From: Weissella sagaensis
GTDB lineage: Bacteria > Bacillota > Bacilli > Lactobacillales > Lactobacillaceae
Length of the DNA: 64,000 nt
Reading direction: 5' to 3'
Assembly (NCBI RefSeq): GCF_005405285.1
Contig: NZ_BJDT01000001.1
Coordinates: 344,726-408,725 of the forward strand
The notes below the pieces were generated by a model, which was not told the DNA's origin, did no database searches, and saw only the letters and a list, made by a program, of their open reading frames with translations. Below, piece after piece: positions 7,640 through 15,942 of the stretch. Position 1 is the first letter of the stretch. The number at the start of each line of letters is the position of its first letter. The position numbers and the translations under genes were made by a program.

Positions 7640-8533
7640 ATGAAAAATAAAAATCAAAGAGGGTTACGTCAAAATAACCAAAATTCAAAAATTGTTAAAT
7701 CAAAAAGGTTAGCAATGCTGATTGTCGGTATTGTGACCATTCTTTTAGGTGCGTTGTTGTGGACACAACGTGAGAAAATTGTGGATACAGTTGCACCAAA
7801 ATTAGGATTTGTTAATCATGAAAAAACTTTAAAACAATCATGGCAAAAAACATTAAAAGGCAAATCAGTAAATGTTGACGTGGCTATCTATAACAATAAA
7901 ACACAAAAATTAATCACAACCCGCCATAGTCAAACGAATAAGTTTGTAATGGCAAGTGCAGTTAAAGTATCTGTTTTAACTGAGTTGTTATTAGAAAATG
8001 AGAAGGCACAAACGGTCTTAACAGATAATCAAAAAGAATTAACGAATAGTATGATTACAGCTAGTGATAATGATGCAACAACGAATTTATTGTACCAAAT
8101 GGGTGGGTATCAAGCACCAGATAATTTATTTAAAACATTGGGCATGAATAATTCAAAAATGAATCCAACAGCGTGGGGATATTCAACAACGACAGCACCA
8201 GATCAGATTAAATTATTACGTCATATTTTTTATAAGAGTGATGTGTTGTCCAAGGATTCACAACACTATGCACAGGGTTTAATGAGTCAAATTGATGATG
8301 ATCAAGCTTGGGGTGTGAGTGCTGGCGTACCAAAAAATGCTGAAATTTCACTAAAAAATGGGTGGTTACCAGATGACGACGATGGCTGGATGGTTAATAG
8401 TTTAGGACATATTAAGACCAAAAAAGTTGATTATGTTATTGCTATATTAACGAATGGTGATACAACAGAACAAAATGGTATTGATTTAATTGAACAATTA
8501 TCACGACAAAGCTATCAAGAATTAGCTAAATAA
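7640..8533 (+). CDS. Class A beta-lactamase-like serine hydrolase, membrane anchored
   Basis: 297 residues: basic N-terminus, one membrane span (about 24-41), then an extracellular serine-hydrolase domain of the class A beta-lactamase/PBP fold. Visible motifs: SxxK as SAVK (Ser106, Lys109), SDN (142-144) and a KTG-like KNG (239-241). The ExxLN Glu that deacylates beta-lactams is not seen, so a role on peptidoglycan or as a D-Ala carboxypeptidase-like enzyme is more likely than antibiotic hydrolysis. Single-gene unit with its own terminator. Function is inferred from fold only. Confidence 0.78.
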   Translation: MKNKNQRGLRQNNQNSKIVKSKRLAMLIVGIVTILLGALLWTQREKIVDTVAPKLGFVNHEKTLKQSWQKTLKGKSVNVDVAIYNNKTQKLITTRHSQTNKFVMASAVKVSVLTELLLENEKAQTVLTDNQKELTNSMITASDNDATTNLLYQMGGYQAPDNLFKTLGMNNSKMNPTAWGYSTTTAPDQIKLLRHIFYKSDVLSKDSQHYAQGLMSQIDDDQAWGVSAGVPKNAEISLKNGWLPDDDDGWMVNSLGHIKTKKVDYVIAILTNGDTTEQNGIDLIEQLSRQSYQELAK

Positions 8534-8542
8534 GGTCAGGAT

Positions 8543-8580
8543 GAACAACTAATATGATAAATATATTGGTTGTTTTTTTT
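8543..8580 (+). terminator. Terminator after the serine hydrolase
   Basis: GAACAACTAATAT and ATATTGGTTGTTT arms around a short AT loop, then eight T. Ends the single-gene unit before the metal transporter operon. Confidence 0.8.
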
Positions 8581-8662
8581 AATACCTAAATTAACGGTTC
8601 GTAAAAATTTCCTTTACAAGGATGACACTTAGTTACAAATATTTTTCATTTAATAAAATATA

Positions 8663-8691
8663 TTGATTAGTTTCATGAAATTTATTATGAT
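8663..8691 (+). promoter_or_regulatory. Promoter of the metal ABC transporter operon
   Basis: TTGATT (8663-8668) and TATGAT (8686-8691), 17-bp spacer. A Fur/MntR/AdcR type operator would be expected near, but no convincing palindrome was found; TTAACGGTT at ~8592 is only a partial AdcR-like match. Confidence 0.5.
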
Positions 8692-8755
8692 GATTAAGTT
8701 GCGTTATGAAAAAATATTTTTAACGACAAAAAAAAATAGAATAGGAGACATATTT

Positions 8756-9489
8756 ATGCTGAAAATCAACGACTTAACGGTCGCTTACAGCAATGTGCCT
8801 GTATTTAGGAATTTATCGGTCGAATTTGCACCTGGTAGGATTACTGGAATTATCGGTCCAAACGGAGCGGGAAAGTCAACGCTTATCAAGGGTGCTCTCG
8901 GTTTAGTTCGTCATTCGGGCCAGACAACATTAGATGGGGTTATGGTTAATCGCGTTCGGCAAAAAATTGCATATGTTGAGCAGCGTGCAGCGCTTGATTT
9001 AACCTTTCCAATCAGTGTTTTTGAGGTGGTTTTAACGGGTACGTATGGAAGTTAGGATTATTCAAAAGCCCTGGTCGCAAGGAAAAGGAAGCTGCTCGAA
9101 ATGCATTGCAACAAGTTAATTTAACTGAATTTGAGCAACGACAAATTGGTGAATTATCAGGTGGTCAATTACAGCGTGTCTTTGTGGCACGGGCAATCGT
9201 ACAACAAGCGGACGTGGTGATATTAGACGAGCCGTTTGTTGGGATTGATATGAAGTCTGAAGAAGAGATTATGAATGTACTTCGTGGTTGGCGTGATGCT
9301 GGTAAGTCAATTATTGTTGTCCATCATGATTTGAATAAGGTTGCGGCATACTTTGATGATTTATTAATTATGAATCATGGTGTTATTGCGCATGGTCCCG
9401 TTGCAACGGTCTATACACAGCAGAACATGCAACAAGCGTTCTCAGCTGACTTAAGTGCCGTATTGTTTAATAAGATAGCAGGTGCTTAA
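8756..9489 (+). pseudogene. Manganese/zinc ABC transporter ATP-binding protein, frameshifted
   Basis: Start at ATG 8756 behind ATAGGAGAC. The first frame has Walker A GPNGAGKST and the Q-loop region, then stops at TAG 9053-9055. The second frame, open from about 9049 to 9489, continues with KLGLFKSPGRKEKEAA, the ABC signature LSGGQLQRV and Walker B VVILDEP. Adding one A in the GGAA run at 9047-9050 would join both into a normal ~245-residue metal-type ATPase (TYGKLGLFK). Either a true frameshift that cripples the transporter or a sequencing error in a short A run. The permease and binding protein downstream are intact. Confidence 0.85.
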
Positions 9490-9490
9490 T

Positions 9491-10351
9491 ATGGCTAGTA
9501 TCATAGAATTTATGCAGGCATTAGGCCGTTACAATTTTTTACAAAGTGCATTAATTGCTGCCATTATGGTAGGAATTATGTATGGGATTATCGGTAGTTT
9601 TATTATTTTACGTGGTATGTCGTTGATGGGAGATGCTATTTCGCATTCTGTTTTACCAGGTGTTGCTGTTGCTTACATGCTGGGCATTAATTTATTAATT
9701 GGTGCAACAGTTTTTGGTGTCATTGCCGCCTTACTAATAGGGTTTGTTGCAACTAATAGTAAATTGAAAAATGATACCGCTATTGGAATTGTATTCTCAG
9801 CATTTTTTGCATTAGGATTTATTTTAATTTCGATGGCAGAGTCGTCAACCAACTTGCATCATATTTTATTCGGAAACGTTTTGGCAGTATCGGATAAAGA
9901 CCTAATATCAACGGTTATTGTCTTAGCAATTGTTGTGATATTTGTTGTGCTGTTATTTAAAGAATTACAAATTACATCTTTTGATGAAGTTTTTGCAAAA
10001 TCATATGGGTTGAATACGAGTATTATCCATTATGGTTTGATGATTATTTTAACGTTGGTTACGGTATCAGCATTACAAACTGTGGGAATTATTTTGATTG
10101 TTGCGATGTTAATTACACCGGCTGCAACAGCGTTCCTATGGACTAATCGTTTGGCATTTATGTTGATTTTGTCATCAACGATTGGTGCAGTGGCATCGAT
10201 TATTGGTTTGTATTTGTCTTATACCATGAACTGGGCGTCAGGACCAGCAATAGTGTTAGTCGCTGCCATTATATTCTTATTGTCGTTTATTATTGCCCCC
10301 AAGCAAGGATTTATCACCAAACTAGGAGTAAAACATGTTAAAGAAGATTAG
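9491..10351 (+). CDS. Manganese/zinc ABC transporter permease
   Basis: 286-residue polytopic membrane protein of the ABC-3 metal permease family, with about eight spans. Typical segments: GSFIILRGMSLMGDAISHS and the later GIILIVAMLITPAATA. It forms the channel for Mn2+ or Zn2+ with the ATPase before it and the binding protein after it. ATG at 9491 is 1 bp after the ATPase stop; an in-frame GTG at 9482 would overlap. The end overlaps the binding protein gene by 17 bp. Confidence 0.9.
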   Translation: MASIIEFMQALGRYNFLQSALIAAIMVGIMYGIIGSFIILRGMSLMGDAISHSVLPGVAVAYMLGINLLIGATVFGVIAALLIGFVATNSKLKNDTAIGIVFSAFFALGFILISMAESSTNLHHILFGNVLAVSDKDLISTVIVLAIVVIFVVLLFKELQITSFDEVFAKSYGLNTSIIHYGLMIILTLVTVSALQTVGIILIVAMLITPAATAFLWTNRLAFMLILSSTIGAVASIIGLYLSYTMNWASGPAIVLVAAIIFLLSFIIAPKQGFITKLGVKHVKED

Positions 10352-11279
10352 TATCGCCTTATTAATTATTTTGATGGTGTGTGGAAGTGTCGTATGGTTT
10401 GTTAAAAGTCGAGATGAACAATCAAGCACACAAAGTGGTCGATTAAGGGTTGTGACAACCAATTCGATTTTAGAAGATATGGTTGAACAAGTTGGTGGTA
10501 AAGACGTTAAGGTTTATAGTATCGTGAAACGTGGTACTGACCCACATGAATATGATCCAACGACTAATGATATTGCAGCTGCAACTGAAGCAGATGTTTT
10601 ATTCCATAACGGTTTAAATCTTGAAACAGGTGGTAGTGGTTGGTTTAATAAATTAACACAGACTGCTAATAAGCGAGATAATAAAGAAGTCTTTGCAGCA
10701 TCTAAAAATGTTAAGCCAATGTATCTAACTGAATCAGGTAAAGAAGATGAAACAGATCCACATGCTTGGCTAGACTTGAGTAATGGTGTTAAATATGTCA
10801 AGTTGATTAGTCGTGTGCTACAAGATAAAGATCCTAAGCATGCTAAGGCATATCAAGAACGTACAGATGCTTATGTGAAGAAATTACAAACTTTGCATAA
10901 CGAAGCACAAAATAAATTTGCAGATATCCCAGTTGCACAACGTTTACTTGTAACATCAGAAGGTGCTTTTAAATACTTCTCAAAAGCATATGGTATTACA
11001 CCAGCTTTTATCTGGGAAATTAATACTGAAGCACGAGGAACACCAGAACAAATGAAACAAGTGCTGGCTAAAATTGATGATTCGGATGTAAAGTCATTGT
11101 TTGTGGAAAGTTCAGTTTCACCAAAATCAATGAAACAAGTGGCAAAAGAAACTAACTTGCCAATTTATTCAAAGATTTATACTGATTCTTTGGCTAAGAA
11201 AGGCACACAAGGTGACACTTATTACGACATGGTAAAGTGGAATATTGATAAAATTCACGATGGTATGTTAGGAAAATAG
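10335..11279 (+). CDS. Metal ABC transporter substrate-binding protein (PsaA/MntC/SitA type)
   Basis: 314 residues. The N-terminal span (about 4-22) is followed by the binding fold with the expected ligand motifs: GTDPHEYDPT, DPHAWLD, the EINTEARGTPEQ block and YTDSLAKKGT near the end. This pattern fits Mn2+/Zn2+ binding proteins; the exact metal cannot be told. The signal has LMVCG, a poor lipobox (Val before Cys), so lipidation is uncertain. Translationally coupled to the permease. Confidence 0.9.
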   Translation: MLKKISIALLIILMVCGSVVWFVKSRDEQSSTQSGRLRVVTTNSILEDMVEQVGGKDVKVYSIVKRGTDPHEYDPTTNDIAAATEADVLFHNGLNLETGGSGWFNKLTQTANKRDNKEVFAASKNVKPMYLTESGKEDETDPHAWLDLSNGVKYVKLISRVLQDKDPKHAKAYQERTDAYVKKLQTLHNEAQNKFADIPVAQRLLVTSEGAFKYFSKAYGITPAFIWEINTEARGTPEQMKQVLAKIDDSDVKSLFVESSVSPKSMKQVAKETNLPIYSKIYTDSLAKKGTQGDTYYDMVKWNIDKIHDGMLGK

Positions 11280-11288
11280 CCTTTGTAT

Positions 11289-11330
11289 AAGTACATTAAT
11301 TAGGAATTAACCTCGTTAATGTGCTTTTTT
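11289..11330 (+). terminator. Terminator of the metal transporter operon
   Basis: AAGTACATTAA and TTAATGTGCTT arms (one mismatch) with a T-run at 11325-11330. Confidence 0.8.
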
Positions 11331-11394
11331 ATATGCCTAGTTTCAAAAATATTTAAAAAAAATATGACTAATTTGTGATTGTTTTCCTTAAAGT

Positions 11395-11403
11395 TGCTAT
11401 AAT
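11395..11403 (+). promoter_or_regulatory. Extended -10 promoter of ndh
   Basis: TG-C-TATAAT at 11395-11403 is a perfect extended -10; TTGTGA at 11373-11378 is a possible -35 at 19 bp. The start near 11410 gives a long, ~140-nt leader before the ndh ATG. Confidence 0.6.
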
Positions 11404-11477
11404 GGAATTGGTGAAATATTTAATCTTGGGCAAACCGTATTTAAGGTTAAGTGATAATATTTACAAATAAGCTTTTC

Positions 11478-11496
11478 AACGATACAATGTATCGTT
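11478..11496 (+). repeat. Perfect inverted repeat in the ndh leader
   Basis: AACGATAC (11478-11485) and GTATCGTT (11489-11496) around AAT. It lies downstream of the predicted start, so it would form an 8-bp hairpin in the RNA or serve as an operator. No U-run follows directly, so it is not a standard terminator. Confidence 0.5.
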
Positions 11497-11549
11497 GGGT
11501 TTATAAATTTATTTGTGTTGTAGAAATTTTTATTGAGGAGAATTTTTAA

Positions 11550-13229
11550 ATGTCTAGTAAGAACATTGTTGTACTAGGAGCCGGCTTTTCTGGTGTATTT
11601 GCTGCTCGTAAGTTGGCTAAAAAGTTAAAGAATACTGATTATCAAATCGTTTTGATTGATCGTCATTCATTTATGACTTATATGACTGAATTGCATGAAG
11701 TTGCTACCAAGCGTGTTGAACCAAAACACGTTCAATTTGATTTAGGTACGCTATTTAAGCACCAATCAAATGTGAAGATTGTCACGGCAAATGTTGAAGA
11801 TATCGACAAGACTGCAAAGGTCGTTAAGACATCAGAAGGTGAATTTACATATGAGAAGCTAGTTATCGCTACTGGTGGTACAACGAACACATTTGGTACA
11901 CCAGGTGTTGAAGAATATGGATACACATTGTGGTCATTTGAAGAAGCTGTCAAGCTTCGTGCACATATTGAAAATGTTATTCGCGAAGGTGCCATGGAGT
12001 CAGATCCAAAGCTCCGTGCTGCTAAATTAACAATTGCCGTTGTCGGATCAGGATTTACTGGTGTCGAATTAGCCGGTGAATTGATTGAACAACGTCGTGA
12101 ATTGGCACGTGATAACAACTTGGATGAATCAGAAATCAAGTTGGAAGTTATTGAAGCTGTGCCAACAATTTTGAACATGCTTTCAGACCGTAAGTTGGCT
12201 GATAAGGGTGAACAATACATGATTAACCACGGTATCACGTTGCGTAAATCAGCTGGTGTTGTTGAAGTTAAAGAACATGCTGCACTATTGAAGGATGGTA
12301 CAGAAGTACCTACTGAAACTTTGGTATGGACTGCTGGTGTTAAGGCTAAGCCACAAGGTGCTAAGTGGGGCTTGCAACAAGGCCCTGGTGGCCGTTTCTT
12401 GGCTGACGAGTACTCACGTGCTTTGGGTGAAAAAGATATCTATGTTGCTGGTGACGTGGCTGCTTATCAAGAACCTGCTTTGGCTGATCCTGATAACCCA
12501 CGTGCTGGTTGGACACCACAAACTGTTGAAGGTGGAGAATCAGCTGCCAATACAGTTGTCCCTAACGTTGTTTATGATGTTACTGGTCAAACTGGTGATC
12601 GTCATGAATTTAAGGGTCACTACCAAGGTTATGCTGTATCAATTGGTTCACATTACACAGTAGGTGTCGTACAACAACTTGGTAACATGAAGCTTGGTAA
12701 GGAAGGTATTCCTGTAACTGGATTCATTGCTAACATGTTCAAGCACATTATTAATTTCTACTTCTTCATGCAAATCACAAGTGGTTACCACATGTTCCAA
12801 TACTCATTGGATGAATTCTTCCGTACACCAAATGGACGTAATCCATTCTTTGGTTGGACTTCACGTGTTGGTAACGTTTTGTGGGCAGTACCTTTGCGTA
12901 TTGTTATGGGAATCACTTGGATCTCACTAGGAGCATCTCTTGGTGGTGGTGCTGGTATTCTTGCCACAATTATTGGTTGGTTGCTAGCCTTTGGTTTGTT
13001 GACTTCATTATCAGCATTCATCGGTTTCATCTTTGGTTTGGTAATGGTATTTGCTGGATCAGGGGTTAGTGTTGCTGCTTTGTTGATTCCATTTGCATCA
13101 CTAGCATTGATGAATGGGGCTGGTCGTACGATTGGATTAGACTACTGGGTAACACCAGTTCTAGAACGTACTTTGGCTAACTCATGGTATGGTAAGGCTC
13201 GTTCACGTTACAACGATATGCGTAAGTAA
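11550..13229 (+). CDS. ndh: Type II NADH dehydrogenase with C-terminal DoxX-like membrane domain
   Basis: 559 residues, against ~400 for ordinary NDH-2. Residues 1-400: FAD-binding GAGFSG (10-15), NADH-binding GSGFTGVELAGEL (166-178), second FAD motif YVAGDVA (298-304). Residues ~440-530 hold three or more hydrophobic segments with an arginine/Trp/Gly pattern (PLRIVMGITWISLG) like DoxX proteins. NDH-2 oxidises NADH and passes electrons to quinone; the tail should anchor it and may shape quinone handling. Similar extended Ndh2 proteins are known from flavin-based extracellular electron transfer loci, but no eet/ppl genes are near. Long leader with its own promoter and terminator. Confidence 0.88.
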   Translation: MSSKNIVVLGAGFSGVFAARKLAKKLKNTDYQIVLIDRHSFMTYMTELHEVATKRVEPKHVQFDLGTLFKHQSNVKIVTANVEDIDKTAKVVKTSEGEFTYEKLVIATGGTTNTFGTPGVEEYGYTLWSFEEAVKLRAHIENVIREGAMESDPKLRAAKLTIAVVGSGFTGVELAGELIEQRRELARDNNLDESEIKLEVIEAVPTILNMLSDRKLADKGEQYMINHGITLRKSAGVVEVKEHAALLKDGTEVPTETLVWTAGVKAKPQGAKWGLQQGPGGRFLADEYSRALGEKDIYVAGDVAAYQEPALADPDNPRAGWTPQTVEGGESAANTVVPNVVYDVTGQTGDRHEFKGHYQGYAVSIGSHYTVGVVQQLGNMKLGKEGIPVTGFIANMFKHIINFYFFMQITSGYHMFQYSLDEFFRTPNGRNPFFGWTSRVGNVLWAVPLRIVMGITWISLGASLGGGAGILATIIGWLLAFGLLTSLSAFIGFIFGLVMVFAGSGVSVAALLIPFASLALMNGAGRTIGLDYWVTPVLERTLANSWYGKARSRYNDMRK

Positions 13230-13245
13230 TTAATTGTAAAAAAAT

Positions 13246-13283
13246 AAGAGGTTGGGACAAAAAATTGTTCCAGCCTCTTTTTA
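13246..13283 (+). terminator. ndh terminator
   Basis: AAGAGGTTGGGACAA (13246-13260) and TTGTTCCAGCCTCTT (13265-13279) arms around AAAA, then T-run. Confidence 0.85.
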
Positions 13284-13319
13284 GTTAAAAATACATTAAT
13301 TATAAGCCTGTAGGTTTTA

Positions 13320-13457
13320 TGGCATAAACGCGTTCAAAAATTCTGAAGCCTCAATATAATGTGATTAACGTAATCCTTGTCCTTCGCGTTGCTACGGCCA
13401 AAAATTACGCCAATCATGTTACACACCGGCTTCAAAACGACTCTTGTCTCGCTCTTT
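13320..13457. repeat. Dispersed intergenic repeat, copy A
   Basis: Non-coding stretch between the ndh terminator and the convergent methyltransferase. It contains a near inverted repeat TGATTAACGTAAT...ATTACGCCAATCA around a GC-rich core CCTTCGCGTTGCTACGGCC (13381-13399), then CTTCAAAACG...CTCGCTCTTT (13430-13457). The same core and tail, at nearly the same spacing (49 versus 47 nt), occur at 59555-59630. Both copies end a few bases from the stop codon of a minus-strand gene. Function unknown. Confidence 0.55.
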
Positions 13458-13461
13458 TTAG

Positions 13462-14064
13462 TTAGGCATGTGGTTGATGTTGTGATGCATAGAATGCGGC
13501 AATAACGCCATGGGCAACGCCGACGTTTATCGAACGAACACTACCATATTGGGGAATGTAAACCATGGCGTCAGCAGCAGCAATTAAGTCATCAGCAAGG
13601 CCAAGCTTTTCTTCGCCAAATAAAAAGGCTGATTTGGCAGGGAATTTTACGTCATATAATGATTGTGGATTGTAGCCTGGTGTGTTATCAATAGCATAAA
13701 TTGTATAACCTTCTTGATGTAATTGCTTAAAAATAGCAGGATAATCAATAATGCGATGATGTTCAATATGCTCATAGTTTTGAGTACCCAGTGATCCGCG
13801 ACGATCCCATTTTTTAATACCTTCTTTCGCATCTGGAATGGCCGGGTTTTCAGGGTTCAAGAAAATAAGTTTACGCATACCAAATGCGTTACTATTGCGA
13901 ACAGCAGATGCTTTATTAAAGTCGTGACTTAGATTTTGCATGATTGAAACCATTTCACCACGTTGCATATCAAGAGCGGTACGAATTTCGTCATCTGTTT
14001 TACCTTTATAAAAGTCGGTAACATTACGATAATCTGCTGAACGGCTAAGGTCGATTTCTGACAT
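13462..14064 (-). CDS. TrmH/SpoU-family RNA 2'-O-methyltransferase
   Basis: 200-residue SPOUT methyltransferase. Motif 1 is an N..HD.N..AVRN type stretch (NLSHDFNKASAVRNSNAFG), motif 2 LFGEEKLGLADDL, motif 3 IPQYGSVRSINVGVAHGV. It resembles tRNA ribose methyltransferases of the TrmH group but lacks the domain typical of RlmB. Target RNA not decidable. GGAG lies 6-9 nt before the start. Divergent from the ECF operon. Confidence 0.85.
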   Translation of the reverse strand: MSEIDLSRSADYRNVTDFYKGKTDDEIRTALDMQRGEMVSIMQNLSHDFNKASAVRNSNAFGMRKLIFLNPENPAIPDAKEGIKKWDRRGSLGTQNYEHIEHHRIIDYPAIFKQLHQEGYTIYAIDNTPGYNPQSLYDVKFPAKSAFLFGEEKLGLADDLIAAADAMVYIPQYGSVRSINVGVAHGVIAAFYASQHQPHA

Positions 14065-14257
14065 TATGGTCTCCTTGTGAACTAGGAATAAGCCTAGTTA
14101 AAAACGATTGATTGATAATTTTATTTTAGTCGTGGCAATATCACGTGTCAAACGAAATAATGCCTGATAAAATAAGATGAAATGACACATTTCAAAGCAT
14201 ATTGGTTATTAATTTGTTATGATAATAGTTATGAGAAAACAAAAAGGAGGCGCGAAC

Positions 14258-15100
14258 ATGACGCCAATTATATCGTTGTCGCATGTAGATTACGCATATC
14301 CAAATAGTGATGTACTGGCTTTGCATGATTTGTCACTAACAATTAATCAAGGTGAATGGGTTGCGATTATTGGGCATAATGGGTCTGGTAAATCAACTTT
14401 TGCAAAACTACTAAATTATCTATTAGCACCAACTAAAGGTGAAATTAAAATTAATGATGTTGTCGCTAACGAAGAAAATATGTGGACCATTCGTGACATG
14501 GTTGGCATGGTCTTTCAAAATCCCGATAATCAGTTTGTTGGGGCAACGGTCGCAGACGACGTGGCTTTTGGGATGGAAAATCGTAGTGTTCCTCGTGAAG
14601 AAATGATGAAACGGGTTGACGATGCACTAACTGAGGTACAAATGATGCCTTTTGCTGATCGTGAACCGGCACGACTATCAGGTGGCCAAAAACAACGTGT
14701 TGCCATTGCTTCAGTGTTGGCGTTACAGCCCAAAATATTAATTTTAGATGAAGCAACAGCTATGTTAGATCCTAAAGGCCGTCGTGAAATGATTGCATTG
14801 GTTCGTGATTTAAAAGCACGAATGGGGGATGACTTAACGGTTATCTCGATTACCCACGACATTGATGAAGCGGCAAGTGCAGAGCGCGTAATGGTCATCA
14901 ATGATGGTGAATTAATTGAAACGGGTTTGCCATCAGAAATTTTTGCAAATGCAGATCAATTACGTCGTTTTGGTTTAGCCGTGCCATTTGCAGAACAATT
15001 GAAAGAAAAATTACGGCAGCGGGGAATTACAGTTCCTGATGAATATTTGACAACGGAAGGATTGGTGACGTGGTTATGGCAATCAATTTCAACCAAGTAG
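14258..15100 (+). CDS. ecfA1: ECF transporter ATP-binding protein EcfA1
   Basis: 280-residue ATPase of the energy-coupling factor module. Walker A GHNGSGKST, Q-loop MVFQNPDNQF, signature LSGGQKQRVA, Walker B ILILDEAT. With EcfA2 and EcfT it powers uptake by interchangeable S-components (vitamins, metals). AAAAAGGAGG directly precedes the ATG at 14258; an in-frame ATG at 14231 would place that Shine-Dalgarno inside the gene and is rejected. Overlaps ecfA2 by 25 bp. Confidence 0.95.
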   Translation: MTPIISLSHVDYAYPNSDVLALHDLSLTINQGEWVAIIGHNGSGKSTFAKLLNYLLAPTKGEIKINDVVANEENMWTIRDMVGMVFQNPDNQFVGATVADDVAFGMENRSVPREEMMKRVDDALTEVQMMPFADREPARLSGGQKQRVAIASVLALQPKILILDEATAMLDPKGRREMIALVRDLKARMGDDLTVISITHDIDEAASAERVMVINDGELIETGLPSEIFANADQLRRFGLAVPFAEQLKEKLRQRGITVPDEYLTTEGLVTWLWQSISTK

Positions 15101-15942
15101 GGTTTACCTATCAGCCTAATACGCCGTTTGCAACACCTGGAATCCATGATGTATCTTTTGATATTCCAGAAGGCCAGTTTACCGCTGTGATTGGACATAC
15201 CGGATCTGGTAAATCAACCATGGTACAAAATTTAGATGGACTTGTGCTACCAACGACTGGGACTATTACAATTGGGAATCAAGTGATTACTGCAGATACA
15301 AAGTTAAAGGCATTAAATGAAGTACGCTCACATATTGGCTTAGTTTTCCAATTTCCTGAAGCACAATTGTTTGAACAAACAGTTTTAAAAGATGTGATGT
15401 TTGGCCCTAAAAATTTTGGTGCTTCCGAAGCAGTTGCTAAGGCATCAGCTGAAGTTGCCTTAGCAAAAGTGGGAATTGCACGTGAATTGTATGAACGTTC
15501 ACCATTTGAACTATCTGGTGGCCAGATGCGTCGTGTTGCGATTGCTGGTGTGATTGCTATGTCACCTGATTTATTGATTTTAGATGAACCAACGGCTGGT
15601 TTGGATCCAAAAGGACAACAGGAATTAATGCAGTTGTTTACGGATTTACAAAAAGAAAAGAAAATGACAGTTGTATTGATTACACATCAAATGGAATACG
15701 TGGCGCAATATGCTGACCATGTGGTTGTCTTTGAGCATGGGACGGTGGTTAAGTCAGGGTCGCCGGCAATTATTTTTGCTGATGAAGCATGGTTGCGTGA
15801 AAAACAATTAGATGTACCAGCGGCTAAACAATTCGCTGATGCATTGTCCCAAAAGGGTGTGCAATTACATGATGTGCTGGATATCGATCAACTAGTTGAC
15901 CAGTTAGCTACGCAGCTAAAAAGGGAGGCAAATCATGTTTAG
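15076..15942 (+). CDS. ecfA2: ECF transporter ATP-binding protein EcfA2
   Basis: 288 residues. Walker A GHTGSGKST, Q-loop LVFQFPEAQLFEQTV, signature LSGGQMRRVA, Walker B LLILDEPTAGLD. Forms the heterodimeric ATPase with EcfA1. The start at ATG 15076 lies inside ecfA1 (an in-frame GTG at 15070 is the alternative); the overlap indicates coupled translation. Overlaps ecfT by 8 bp. Confidence 0.95.
   Translation: MAINFNQVGFTYQPNTPFATPGIHDVSFDIPEGQFTAVIGHTGSGKSTMVQNLDGLVLPTTGTITIGNQVITADTKLKALNEVRSHIGLVFQFPEAQLFEQTVLKDVMFGPKNFGASEAVAKASAEVALAKVGIARELYERSPFELSGGQMRRVAIAGVIAMSPDLLILDEPTAGLDPKGQQELMQLFTDLQKEKKMTVVLITHQMEYVAQYADHVVVFEHGTVVKSGSPAIIFADEAWLREKQLDVPAAKQFADALSQKGVQLHDVLDIDQLVDQLATQLKREANHV

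Noticed and set aside
7640-8533. Calling the serine hydrolase a true beta-lactamase
   Set aside because: SxxK, SDN and a KTG-like motif are present, but the deacylating Glu motif of class A enzymes is not seen, and the protein is membrane anchored.
8586-8605. AdcR/Zur-type operator before the metal transporter (TTAACGGTT)
   Set aside because: Only one half fits TTAACNGGTTAA; the right half is missing, so it is not listed as a site.
11732-12238. 168-codon minus-strand open frame inside ndh
   Set aside because: Lies fully within a highly conserved NDH-2 coding part; Ser/Thr-rich composition typical of antisense frames.
12295-12663. 122-codon second plus-strand frame inside ndh
   Set aside because: Shifted frame in a conserved gene; Leu/Val/Ser-rich translation without domain pattern.
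14231-14257. Earlier ATG for ecfA1 at 14231, 7 nt after a TATGAT box (leaderless look-alike)
   Set aside because: A textbook AAAAAGGAGG lies in this stretch directly before ATG 14258, so the later start is used.
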